From positions 30,055,696-30,119,695 of the forward strand of contig CM034603.1 of NCBI GenBank assembly GCA_020091685.1: 64,000 bases of DNA, read 5' to 3'. How positions within the stretch are numbered: position 1 is the first letter of the stretch; every line of letters begins with the position of its first letter. Made by a program: the position numbers and the translations under genes. Under the pieces are notes generated by a model, which did not search any database, was not told the origin of the DNA, and worked only from the letters and a program-made list of their open reading frames with translations. Below, one piece after another: positions 48,601-59,832 of this stretch. Source of the DNA: Lutjanus erythropterus (taxonomy: Eukaryota > Chordata > Actinopteri > Lutjaniformes > Lutjanidae).

Positions 48601-51600
48601 AAAAAAAAACATGAGCTGTGGTTGGAGACCAGGTGAGTCAGTGGGAAAAAATTCTGACACTTTTCAATTATTTTGAACTGACACCAACATCAGCTGCACA
48701 CCCTCATACAAACCACCCAACTGCACGTGTAGAAGACGCAGCTTTTCTGCCAGTGGTAGCTGGAGGCAAAACAACAGAAAAACCGAAGGCAACAGGAATC
48801 ACCTCAGAGTAGCAGACCACAAAACTAAGTGAAAACGTCATCTTGTGTATTGTTGGGTACCAGAATCGAGAACATAATGGCTCAGAAATGAAGCTTCATT
48901 GTATAACAGCTATACAACATCTATACTTAAATGCAGTAAGATGACAAACTCACAAATTGTCAAGAAAGGAAATATTCTCACACTTATTTTCCTTATGAAA
49001 CAGAAAGATACAACCGATCACCTTCTGAATTCCCCTGAAAACACACTTCATTTAAAACCACCAGAAAGAAACAGAATATAAAACAAACATGTAGGTGTGT
49101 CAGGTATATCATCATCAACATCTAACCAGATCAAATGTATACAGTTTAGCAAAAATATAAACCTTGGTTCAGACACTGCTTTGGATTGTCAGCTGTGAAA
49201 ACTCAGGAAAGCAAGAAATCTTCAAATTTGCCTGTATTTTTAATTTACCACCTACGCAGAGACAATTTCATAAAATAAGGTGTCATAGAATTGTTGATAC
49301 AATAAAATGTTTGGCGAGCATCGTCTCTACCCCATGACTCATCACCTAAATGAATCACTAGTTTATAGTACATCAATTAAGTCTGTATTGAAGGAAATAC
49401 ATCATTGATATTGTGTTGCAGCATAACACTCTTGCTCTGGTTACAATTTTACCTGATGTGCACTTAGTGGCACCTCAAAAAGCCACCACCTTGAATATGC
49501 AATCTATGTGTAAACACAGAGGCACTTTGTACCAACGCTGAAGCATAAACAACACTTGTCACCTTCCTTTCAGTCTAAGCAATCAGCCTGTTCTTCAGTG
49601 ATACAGCAGCCTTTAGAAAACGCCTCAGGTGTCACCTCTTTTCTGGACGGTTTTAGCTCATATTTTGGGTCCGCCATGAATAAATAATGCAAGGCTTTTA
49701 TGACAGTGACAGCAAGGAGTCAAGCCATGGTTGACGGGAGAATGGAAAGGGTGTATGTATGTGTGTTTGAGAGCGATACAGAGCATGCATGTTTGTGTAT
49801 GTGATATGTGTGTGTGTGTGTGGGTGTGGAGTGTTTAGTGGATGCAGCTGGACTGGATGTATTATTGATGTGCTGTTAGCACTCCCAGGGAGTTGCAGTC
49901 TCATCAGAGTTTGCCAGGGGATTAACAGACTCAAAAAAGCAAACCAGGGAAACAGAGAAAAGGCACGGAGCATATCCCTCATCCGAACCCCACCGTCCTC
50001 CTCCTCCTCCCCCTCGCAGAAACGAGCCATCATTTAAAGGAAAAACGCATTATCTTCATATGAGACATCTGGCTGACTCTGACACCGTCGAGTTATTGAT
50101 TAGTTTTGATTGTATTTAACAGCCTGCGACTGTGGTGCAGTTTTCAAATGACGCCACATCTGTAATGACTTTCCACATGATTACACTGTTGGCACAGTTA
50201 TGAGATGGTTAACCAGTTATAGTTATAGCTACCAGCTGTAAGCCTGGAGGGGATCATGCGATCGCTTGCGTGTGAGATCAACGGGCATGAATGATCAGCC
50301 AAATTTTTTGTGCACATTCATGGCTGTGCACTGAAGGACCTCTGTGACTCACAATTATGACTCGATGCCAGCAAAAACACAATATCCATAATAACCATTG
50401 ACAGCTGACTTCAGAACTCTTCTCAACTGGCCCCTAGGGGGCTCAAGTGATTCACAATGCTTCAGTTTGAAATCTTGTTTCAGCTCGGGACAATGTAATG
50501 GAAATCACATTCATGTGGGTGGAACTTTGCAAATCCTGCTGGCTGCATCTTGCAGTTGTTGTGGCATTGCAGTAGGTGCTTCATCATCTGTTGCCTGGTG
50601 GGAATCTGCACTCTGCGGCAGACATATATACAAACAGAAGAGTGCAGTCTTCTAGCTGTTTATGTGTCTGCCTTTCCTGTTTACTAAATGTCTTGCCCAA
50701 ACATCACACACACATACAAGTGGTGATCTACAGTACAGGTCCAGTCAGTGTATCAATGAAGGCCACGTTCCCACCCTGCTTCCTGTCATCTTCCATTATG
50801 GTTTCATTAGGCCGGGGAGAAGCACAACCCGTGAATGGATGGATGGAGGAGCACCGTTCCTTTTCTAACTCACCAATCAGGGCCAGACAGAGCACCTCGG
50901 AGACTCATACATCCACCTGCTCCACTCGCTCCTTTTTCTTCCCCACTTTGCTCATTTGTCTCCAACACATCCTCACAATTTACGTGCATTTTTATTTTGC
51001 AAAAAAATATAAAAGCATTCGATGTATGCACTCTACAATATGTTTTGATTTTTTGTACTCATTTGTTGTAACTTGATGACAAAAACAAAATATCCCCTTT
51101 GTTCACAAAACAGTACAACTTTTGCAATTTACGACAAGGCTAAAGCAGCATTCCAAATCTCCTACTTTTTCTTTTTACTTTAGTAAGTACTGCAGCTGAC
51201 CTTACAAAGTACATACATTTGCATGCAGTATGCAGAAAACTGGGACATAATACTTTGACATACTTTGTGTCTTAAACTTTGACCCTCATATATCTGTCAC
51301 AGTCCATTGCACATAATTTGGAATAAAAACAAAAAGTATACACGTTGCAGTGCAGCATCAACAACTCATCCTTCTGTACTCTCTAGGCTCAGTAGATGTG
51401 AAATATCAAACCACAGAGGACTGTGGGTCAGAATAGCCAGACAAGCAATCTGGCTGGTGGCTGTGAATGGATGCAGTAGAACATCCGCATTTTTTGGCAA
51501 AGTACATTTGACATTCTATGTATGGGACATACAAAAAAAAAAAAAAACAAGACCTGTGCAGAATTGATCACCGGTAATTGCCGCACAATGCATGCTGGTT

Positions 51601-51863
51601 AGATTTGTGTCCAACTTGATCCAGACTTGCTTTGACATCATGCACACATCGGCAACAATAACCTCACAAGCTCAAGGCGGACGCAATTTTAGAGCCAGGC
51701 ACCACAATTTTCTCTCCACAGACTGCAAGACCCAGGGCACTGACGGGAACACCATGTTTTGCAGAAAATCTAAATTTTCTGTGTAATTGTAACATTTACT
51801 GCTTGCTGCTAGGAGTCTTATGCTGTGCAATATGTTAATATGTCAACAAGCATAACTTGTGTG

Positions 51864-51864
<1 letters not shown>
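48601..51864. other. 3.3 kb without recognisable genes
   Basis: Contains GT-rich patches (49750-49830), a small CTCCTC array (49993-50012) and an A15 run (51533-51547). The ORFs of 166 and 111 codons at 50576-51076 and 49698-50033 have simple-sequence features and no domain. Confidence 0.5.
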
Positions 51865-51914
<50 letters not shown>

Positions 51915-51936
51915 TATATTATTATTATTTATATTT
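51865..51936. repeat. (ATT)n microsatellite
   Basis: About 17 uninterrupted ATT units, then an imperfect TTTATATTATT continuation. It explains the poly-Tyr and poly-Ile ORFs over it. Confidence 0.97.
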
Positions 51937-52552
51937 CACACATCAGAATGAGCTGTTACAAAATGCTGTACAAGACAGACCTAAAAATAACAGAGGATCC
52001 TGGAACAATAGGGGGGATCTCTTCTGCTTTAGCTTCATATTTCTTCTGTGTTATTCTTTATTTCTGCAGCCATAACTATCTAAATATGGTCTGGAAACTA
52101 CAGCTTGCCTACAAATGGATCTAACAGGATCTAAATATTTCTGTCACTTTCTGTATATTCTGTGAAAGCTCCTAGAAACTGTCTGACTCGACTGCAGCTT
52201 TTTCTCACTGCCTCCTGCTGCAGCCAGCCGATCTCCTTTACTTTCCTGGCCAGGTGCAGTTCATCTCGAATGAGCCTAAAATATTTTTCTGGCATACTAA
52301 ATGGTATGCTAGTACGGGTATTGGTACGCACTCTCTGAGTCTGTAGACATGCAAACATCTCTGTGAGGCTGTACTACACTGCACCAGCTGTGCTTTCAGT
52401 AAAATGCTCAGTGTTTTAAGCATGTTAACATTTACTTGTTAAAGCAAAACAGAACAAGTACAGTTAGGGCTAATAGGAATATCTTCACCTCTTTCAAGGT
52501 GGAAAAGTCAGAAGAACAAGTTTAAAAAAAAAATAAAAATCAGATTTTAATA

Positions 52553-52798
52553 TTTTTCTGCGAAAACCACAGGGAGCCACTGGTGAGGGGAAAAAGACAC
52601 ATCTGGTTCTGTAGTTGACCCCTGCCTTAGAGCCCTGACAGTAGTGTGGCTAAAAATGCTAAATTTGTCAATTTCTCTTTTCTGAGTCATTGTGAGGAGG
52701 CAGATCTGTAAAAGTACCATGGTGACAACCTTGAAACAGAATTTGTGCATCAGATGAGAAATTATTGGTGCTAGCAATGGGCTCACATTGTCTTAACA
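52553..52798. repeat. Local duplication, unit 1
   Basis: Aligns with 53037-53280 at an offset of about 485 bases. Shared words include TTGACC(C/T)CTGCCTT(A/G)GAGCC, TCTGAGTCATTGT and ACCTTGAAACAGAATTT. The minus strand carries an open frame of 79 codons (52547-52786) collinear with one in unit 2. Confidence 0.85.
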
Positions 52799-53036
52799 AT
52801 TAACTAAATTATTGTCTATTATTTTTTTTAGCATAATGACCTGAAAAAGGAAAAGGACTATCCAGACTGTTATCAGCGTTAACTTCAAAAGCCACATCTG
52901 TGATGGTATGAGGGAGTGTTGGTGCCCATGGCATCAGTGTTCAACCGAATGAAGGTTGACAAGTTTTTGCAAATTGTTACATTCTGCTTTTATTTACATT
53001 TTATACAACATTTCGTTTTATGGAATTGGGATTGTA

Positions 53037-53280
53037 TTTCTTTGTCAAACCCACACAGAGCCAGCAGAGAGGGGCAAAAGAGATGCATATGACTCCAGAG
53101 TTGACCTCTGCCTTGGAGCCATGCTGCTAGGGTGGCTAAAAAGGCTAAATTTATCAGTTTCTCTGCTCTGAGTCATTGTTATGGGGCGGATCTGTAGAAG
53201 TACCCCGGTGATGACCTTGAAACAGAATTTATATTTCTGATGAGAAATGAACAGTGTTAGCAATAGCTTTGTCTTCCGTA
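53037..53280. repeat. Local duplication, unit 2
   Basis: Direct-repeat partner of 52553-52798. The minus-strand ORF (53045-53263, 72 codons) shares KFCFKV, VLLQI, TMTQ and DKFS with unit 1. Net length differences of only about 2 bases occur at the edges. The family is otherwise unknown to me. Confidence 0.85.
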
Positions 53281-55250
53281 ACTGTCAGGAAGCATTATTA
53301 TGAGGAGTACTGATGTCTAAACCTACTCTAAATGAAAAGTGCTCTGAGATAACTTCTGTTATGGTTTGGCATTATATAAATAAAACTGACTTTACTTTGA
53401 AATGCATGAGCACATGTGACAGCGTGTGTGAAAGCATATATATGTGTATACACACATGCGCACGAAAGCAAAAACAAACAGACATTTATTCAATGGATGC
53501 GTCTATGCGTGTGTGTCTAAAGCTCCAAGGTGTCTCAGCACAGCAGGAGAAATACGTTCAGTGCGGGGGCACCTTCAGAGGGTTGACGCAAGAGGCAGAT
53601 CTCAGCCTCCTGCCAGGCCCAACTCCAGTAAGCTGGGAAGACGGAAAGACTTTAGAGCGTGGGGTTCAGTCCTGGGAATCCACCCTGAACCCACATTAAA
53701 GACTGAAGATGCCAGACCGCACCAGCCTTGAAGATCAAATAGAGCAAAGATGCAAGCTGTGAACCAAGAAGGTTTTGCCATGCCAGTGTTTAATTATTGA
53801 CATTTCCAACGCCGCAAGTCAGTTCTGTCAACTCAGCAAGAGAAAATACACTTACATTTTGCTTTAACGCAATTAGTTTAATCAGACCGAGGCTTGTCTG
53901 AACTGCAGTGTGATGAGCTAGCTGTAAATAAATTACAACTCCACTGCTGCCAGATGAAAGATACCAACATTGTATTTACATATACTTTGAAACTACGAAT
54001 AAACAAAATGGAGGAAAACAAAGTTTCATCACAGGAATATATGCATATGTTTTTGTACATTATGTCAGGGACAGGCTGACATTTATGGGGGCATACTTAT
54101 AATGTATTATTCAGGAAAATATGACTGCTTACAAATATCAAGCTCCTAACATGTGCTGTCAAATGTGTGCAATCATTTTACTTCTTTATAAGCTGTATTC
54201 TGTCAGTCTGAGCGCTTAACACACTGCAGCTTTTGTGAAAGAATCCCCTCTTATGAATGATTGAAACAGCAGCCTTGGACACTGCAGATACAATGTCTTT
54301 GCTTCATTTCTTATGACTGACAGCTGACAAGGGTTTCCTCGCAGTCTAGGGTTTAAGAAGTCCACCTCCCTCGGCACCATAATCCTAATATAATTATCTG
54401 TACACTGTAAAAGCCTGTTGCACTCTAAAGCAAATCACATTAAGGTGCAAGGGGTTTTAGACATGTGCCTTTATCCCACGAAGCAGGCGCAGTATGTGGC
54501 CGGCTCATGTGTCATTTCCTATAGACTGTAATCTGACTGACACCCAGGGAGATGGTAGTTCCCCTCACACTGCTGCTTTTCCAGCTGAGAGCAATGGGAA
54601 ATGGAGCTGTGGTGCGATACATCAGTGGAGGAGATGGGAAATGCGTTGCTTCAAAAATGTTTAAAAACCACAGCTAATAGGGGACGGAAAGAGAAGGTCA
54701 AGCAGCAGGAAAATATAATATACGCCAATGAGAAATGTGGAGTTTCAGGTTCAACAGCCTGTTTTGCTATTAATCTTATATTCAAATCCTTTTTTCTGAC
54801 ACAGTCATTAGCCACTAAAAGCGATGAAACCATTGTATAGATAGTAAAAGCCGACAAATTACCGCCAATGTCGTGTTTCCCAAACTGGAGAGCCATAGAC
54901 AGGACTCAATGGCCATCACTAGTTGTTTTGGGGGTGCAATTTTTGTTGTTTCATTTTTCTAAATTAATGGTGTCCCACTGAAGAATGAGTGAGAGACACT
55001 GCTCAGCACCAGTAACTCTTGTTCAGCAAGCTAGCCTACGAGCATACAAAGATGCCAGCAACAGCAGAGAGAGGCAGCGGGGGAAAACTCGGTGTAGAAC
55101 CCAAATATTTTTTCATTCAACTCAGTAAATTAAGGGTTTGATTTGATTGTTGGATGACTGGAAAGACTAACCAAGATGGTTTGGGGGTTTTAGTTAGTTT
55201 CTGTCGACTTTAAATGAAGTGTGTTGCACCATGAGTTAACCAGGCAATTC
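53281..55250. other. No gene recognised
   Basis: Holds a 12-bp palindrome TGTGTATACACA (53443-53454). The part at 54150-54850 looks unique and may be conserved regulatory DNA. ORFs of 128 and 95 codons at 53313-53731 show no reliable domain. Confidence 0.45.
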
Positions 55251-55254
55251 GTCC

Positions 55255-55850
55255 TTTCTAAGACCAGCCCCTTTTTGGTGTAATAACAGCTGACCAAGCT
55301 CGGTACCCGGCAGAACCCTGATCAACTTTCTCCTATCCTGTTTCCTGTACTTTGATATGCTATGTTCTAGGCTCATCTATGTTGAAAAGAAAAACAAATT
55401 CTGCAGATGGTTAAAAGATGTTGGGGGACCTGTAAAAGTGACATATACTGTATATGGGCTAGTCACATCTAAAGCTGCCTAACTAGCTAGGTAACGGTTG
55501 TTGCCCTGTCGCCATTTTATTTCCAGCGGGCGCTGGTGGTATTGCAGCAAAAATCTCAGCCCAAAAAACTATTTCTCCAAAGGCCACCATTATAAAAGAA
55601 ACATCTATAAAACTGTTGACAGGAGATGTCGAACTGCAAACAAGGTCAGTTATGGCTCAAGTTTCTATTATGAATTTTTGATCCATGGAGGTTTTATATA
55701 AATCAGAGAGATCTCCACAATGTAAAGTCTATGGGCCGAATGGGAACTCACAGGCAGGAGGAAGTTAGAAAACTTTTCTGACTCCTGCTCCTGGTGAGCA
55801 ACTCTCATTGGACTAAATGGGACCATCTTTGCATTAACTATCTAGTTCAT
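55255..55850. repeat. Probable interspersed repeat(s)
   Basis: AGCTCGGTACCCGGCAGAAC (about 55297) and GTAAAGTCTATGGGCCGAAT then GGGAACTCACAGGCAGGAGG (about 55723) are phrases I know from dispersed percomorph repeats. Two elements may adjoin. The borders are uncertain. Confidence 0.45.
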
Positions 55851-56318
55851 TATAATATACCTATGGGATTATTTAGCTAGTTAGCTAGTGTTTTGTGTTT
55901 TTCAACATAGACACATACACGTGCAGGAAACAGGAAAGGAGAAAATTTACTTAAAAGGTTTTGCGAGAAGAGGTGGAACCTAAGAAGGGTCAATTTAGTT
56001 CAGTAAAAAAGAGAAACTTGAATTCAGAGGATGTACAGTCGTATTTTTCTGTTTAATACGGAAAACGGATAACAATATTTCTTTAATTTGTTTGGTTTAT
56101 ATGCTAAAAAAGCTATCAGTGCTTGAGGAAGGTGGAAAACTCACTACTTGCACGCATCTCCCAAACAGGTGGGGTGTTTAACATATCGCCCAAAGTAAAG
56201 TCGCATACACTGGAACGGCACTGATACTTCACTGATAATTGTTACTGTTGGTGAGATAGTTTAAATGTCTTTCAGCTACTTCAGCTATAACTTGAACTCT
56301 GGTTGAAAAAAAGGATGT
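55851..56318. other. No gene recognised
   Basis: AT-rich, with a TAGCTAGTTAGCTAG word at about 55875. Nothing else. Confidence 0.5.
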
Positions 56319-56516
56319 ATGAGGAAGTGGCTCAATCTCCAAATGAGACCCCAGAGGAGCTCTGAAGGATCATTGTCCTCCTCCTATATTAAACTTATAT
56401 TAAAGTCTTTATTACTTCATATTATCCAGAGAGAGAAGTTAGTCTTTAAGCCCTGGAAGGCACTTGGCCTCGATGACTCTTCAGTGTGGTTTCTTAAGCG
56501 TGTGCTAACCAGCTGA
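56319..56516 (+). pseudogene. Possible LINE reverse-transcriptase fragment
   Basis: The 65-codon frame ends VFKPWKALGLDDSSVWFLKR. This resembles the K-A-x-G-x-D-x-(I/V)-x-x-x-(L/F)-L-K region that starts the RT domain of many non-LTR retrotransposons. Only this short segment matches and nothing downstream continues as RT. It could be a 5'-truncated scrap or chance. Confidence 0.3.
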
Positions 56517-58135
56517 AAGGGATAAACAAACTAAAACCTATGCACAGCTTTTAAATTATTGATTTTGCTGCACCTTCTCCAGAAACTCATAAACCTCAAT
56601 GGTAGCCTCATTCATATGATCAAAGCACTCTTAAACAAACATCCACATCCATCATAAAAAAAAAAAAAAAAAAGTTTTGCTGATTGGATGGTTTTACCCC
56701 CAGGACTGATTTGTATCGTGCTTTATCACCTCTGGTTTGTGCAGTCTACGCAAAAGAATTAAAAATGCAAAACCTGAATGTTTCTCAGACAAGGAGACAC
56801 CAGTCAGGTTATTCAAACAGGCAGGACGGTATATCTGTTGAGAGCAACCTGCTTAGTTTTGTCCACATTTATTCACTACAGGTCGAGGTTTTCAATTAAC
56901 ACAGATTTTATTTGTACAAAGGCAAACCAATTAATATTTCACTCAGAAATCTCAGTTGGTTTGGTGTCAGTATGGCTGTACTACAAAGTGTCTATGTTAG
57001 TCTGGCAGACAGCAGTCAAATATTGGTATTCAATATTTGTCCATGCTTTAGAAACCTTAGCACACAAATTGCAAAAACCAGTCATAGCCAGAAAACTGCT
57101 GGGAAAATATCAAACAGACAGAGAAGACGGCTGTCAGACTTACACAATGTAACCATATACAAGAGGCCTCTATCACAGGTAGTGAGTGACAGTTGTCATT
57201 TTATCCATAAGGACACACTGTAAGAGATACTTTATCCCTACAGCAGTCAATCATCTGAGTAAAAGCAGGTTACCTTAATCTTGTGTGCACGAGTTTAGGA
57301 GTGTGCGTATGTGGGCGGACGTCTTCTGTCACTGTATTGTGTTAAGCTCAGTTTTCATGCCAATACTGTGATGAACCTTGGTGTCCCTGACATGAGACTA
57401 AGCACAAATTTCCGGTCAGAATAAGCTGTAAGTTGTATTCTTTCCTATAGCGCGGTGTTTTTGCACATGTACATGCAATATCTTTAAGTACAAAGACTCT
57501 TATAGTGACCTCTGCAGCTGTGATGAACTTTGGTAAAATGAAAATAAAAAGGGAAAAGGAGCCAGAAACAACTGATGGAAACAGATATTTCCTACATCGT
57601 GATATCATCCCAGTAAAAACAGAAAAGGTTGAAAAATAGCCTTAGCCTAAGCTGGATTTTGTTGAGAGTACTTCTCACAGCATTTTTTTGATGTGTGTTG
57701 TTGTTGTTAGTCTCATAAATCAAATTAGTTGATGACATTCTGAATGAATTCTGACCTTCTTCTCCATGAGAATGATATCACGCAAGGATGTTGCGGGAAC
57801 AATTTGCACACTTGTTATTCTAGGTCATTCAAAACAAGTCATATTATTAGAAACTGGTAAACAATGCCGTGGCACGTGCAGGCAGCAACCGGCAAATCGG
57901 AGGTGCCAAAACTGCCGTTCCTCGAATTGCAGATATGTGGACTCGAGTTTGTGACTTTTGGGCTTGTGAACATTCTTAATTTTCATTTTTTGGCACTTTA
58001 ACATCAATGAAAAGCTGAGCTGAATGTCATCTCCTCCTTTATTATCATGCGTAACCATGACTGATGACTGCTGCAGGGAGCACAACTCCAGCTGCTGCGT
58101 CATTTGTCAGATCCTTTGGTTATAACAACTTCACA
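56517..58135. other. No gene recognised; poly-A tract
   Basis: An A18 run lies at 56656-56673. Overlapping ORFs of 124 and 103 codons (56778-57223) are open together but show no domain, so neither is called. Confidence 0.45.
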
Positions 58136-58141
58136 TAAGGC

Positions 58142-58240
58142 CACACAAAAGAGTTGCCAAATGCAACGTATGTGGGGATAAAGGATGCTGGATCAATCAC
58201 ATCAAACTTTATCAGGCACCTGAAAACACACCTGGATGGT
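58142..58240 (+). pseudogene. Frameshifted BED-type zinc finger, hAT transposase remnant
   Basis: One frame reads KRVAKCNVCGD, with Cys codons at 58162-58164 and 58171-58173 (C-x2-C). The next frame reads GSITSNFIRHLKTHLD, with His codons at 58217-58219 and 58229-58231 (H-x3-H). Joined across a shift near 58178-58190 they show the order and spacing of a BED zinc finger, the DNA-binding domain at the N-terminus of many hAT transposases and of ZBED genes. The shift and the lack of any following RNase-H-like transposase domain argue for a dead fragment. A domesticated ZBED exon is unlikely. Confidence 0.7.
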
Positions 58241-58430
58241 GGATCACTGAATATGCAAGTTAATTGGTGCGTGTGGATGATTAGCAAACATGTTTGGCTC
58301 AGTATGATCAGCTATCAAACATTAGCCGGCTTGCTTGATTAGACTGGCGTTCACTGAATATTTTCCAAAGCTGAGTGAGTGTTTGCATAATTAAGGCTGT
58401 GCCCACTTTGAGTGACAGGTTGGTACAATC
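58241..58430. other. No gene recognised
   Basis: May continue the hAT remnant, but no transposase motif can be read. Confidence 0.4.
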
Positions 58431-58434
58431 ACAT

Positions 58435-58682
58435 ATGGCTAGCCGCTAGGTGGTCACTTCATTCAGCTGCCTCAGCTCTGCTCACACTCCAACTCTCTGC
58501 CCGTTTTTAGATTAGCCCGGAGTTAGTCGAGTCAGGCACCGCCAGGCAGCAACAGCCAGAGCCACCGCACTGTGAGCTTCACAATGGCTCTTCAGAAACC
58601 TACGAGTGATCTCACAAAGGCCCTGTACACCATTTACCATACAGTCTATGGACTGTCTCACTCACCTCTTGATACAACATAG
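58435..58682 (+). repeat. Probable interspersed repeat ending at CAGTCTATGG
   Basis: GCTAGCCGCTAGGTGGTC, CTCTGCTCACACTCCAACTC, GCACCGCCAGGCAGCAACAG and ACCATACAGTCTATGGA are landmark phrases of a frequent percomorph repeat, from memory. The class is unknown. Confidence 0.55.
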
Positions 58683-59229
58683 GTGACAGCAGATTTACAA
58701 GTCTATCGTTTACTAGCCAAGGTTACTAACAAAACTCTGCCATTGTCCATAGATAATATCGAAAGTGCGTTTGTGTGTCATTCTGCTATGAGTCAAATCA
58801 ATAGAGAAACAATACAAAAGGTAAGCTCTGGGTTCTCCCTCTGTGACTTCATTTTCCTCACTAATAACAAGAGCTAGCTGAAGCTTTTCACAGGCAAAAA
58901 CCTTCACCTTTAGTTCATGTTGTTTCTTCTTACCGTGCCACTCTATTTATTTGCATCACTTCCTTGTATGAGTAGTAGTAGTGTCTTACAGCACAAGCAC
59001 AGGAAAACAAACATTATGCTGCACTATGTAATAAAGAGATTTACTGTGGTTTACTGCTCTGTGCTAACCACAGAGTGCTTATTGCAAATGGAACTTTGAG
59101 TCACTGCCCTCATGTTAACATTTGACGCTGGCTGACATTTTTTTTTATAAAAGAGAAAAACATTTGCGTAACTGTAGGTAGATACGTGCATATGAGAAGA
59201 GTTGACAATAAAAAGCAAAAAGAATGCCT
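58683..59229. other. No gene recognised
   Basis: A good donor (AAAAG then GTAAGC at about 58820) follows a 64-codon frame without known domains. No acceptor or homolog supports an exon. Confidence 0.45.
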
Positions 59230-59230
59230 C

Positions 59231-59447
59231 GCTTTCAAAATCAAGATTTTATTAACAACATTTTGGTGCAATGTCCTTCATCAGGCTTCATCACTGACAT
59301 CACTGAATTGAATATCAGTTTGTAGTGTGAACTGATTGGTCCACGTGGATTACTCTACCTATTTAAATTCCTTGTGTTTTTTAAAATTAACCTGATGAAG
59401 GTCACTGCAATGAAACACTGTTAATAAAATTTGGAATTTGCAAGTGC
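59231..59447. mobile_element. MITE-like element with about 55-bp inverted repeats
   Basis: The left arm (59231-59285, ending TGTCCTTCATCAGG) and the right arm (59391-59447, beginning CCTGATGAAGGTCACTG) are imperfect reverse complements, with a 105-bp centre containing TGATTGGTCCACGTGGAT. CCTGATGAAGG termini are familiar from fish DNA elements. No transposase is encoded. Confidence 0.75.
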
Positions 59448-59577
59448 AGAAGACAACGTGCCAGTCTTTTTTTTTTATCGACACATTTTTTAAACTATAT
59501 AATAGGGTTAAGTGATGTCTTCTGAATCGGCATGTGCTGATGTGCTTCACAATAAAAGCCTTTCAATAACAAAATAA

Positions 59578-59832
59578 ATGGGGGCTCTTATTGTGAAGAA
59601 TTTATTAGAAATAAAATTTTCCAATCCATTGTTTTATAGACGCTCGACTAAAGACAAATGTCCTTCAAGCAGGTGCAAACTCTGCTGTGAGTCAAGCCAA
59701 ACAACATGTGTATGGACAGAAAAGAAGCAAGAGTCACACACCACAAATATCTGTGACCACTGCGGAGACATTTGGCACAGGAGCGAATGCAGATTGCACC
59801 CTTTCCCACTGAAGACAAAAGCCAGATGTTAG
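59578..59832 (+). pseudogene. Small Cys/His-rich ORF, possible transposase zinc-ribbon end
   Basis: 84 codons. From about residue 32 it reads RCKLCCESSQ, then after a hydrophilic linker NICDHCGDIWHRSECRLHPF. Paired C-x2-C motifs followed by C-x2-H resemble the zinc-ribbon tail of piggyBac-type transposases (zf-Tnp_2-like), although spacing and linker differ from what I expect. A splice-acceptor-like TTGTTTTATAG lies just before the Cys-rich part (about 59639), so the true start may be there. No DDE domain precedes it. It could equally be an unrelated exon or a chance frame. Confidence 0.3.

Noticed and set aside
50576-51076. 166-codon plus-strand ORF
   Set aside because: No domain or conserved motif. 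Overlapping frames are open too, and the composition looks non-coding.
51825-52124. ORFs with poly-Ile or poly-Tyr
   Set aside because: They are direct translations of the ATT microsatellite.
53521-53699. CGGTFRGL peptide after an acceptor-like AG, suggesting a CUB domain start
   Set aside because: After CGGTF the rest lacks the S-P-x-Y-P and later CUB motifs. Most likely chance.
56778-57223. Two overlapping ORFs of 124 and 103 codons
   Set aside because: Neither shows a domain. Simultaneous openness of two frames suggests AT-poor stop density by chance, not selection.
58683-58820. Exon ending at a good GTAAGC donor
   Set aside because: No acceptor, no recognisable peptide, and it directly adjoins a dispersed repeat.
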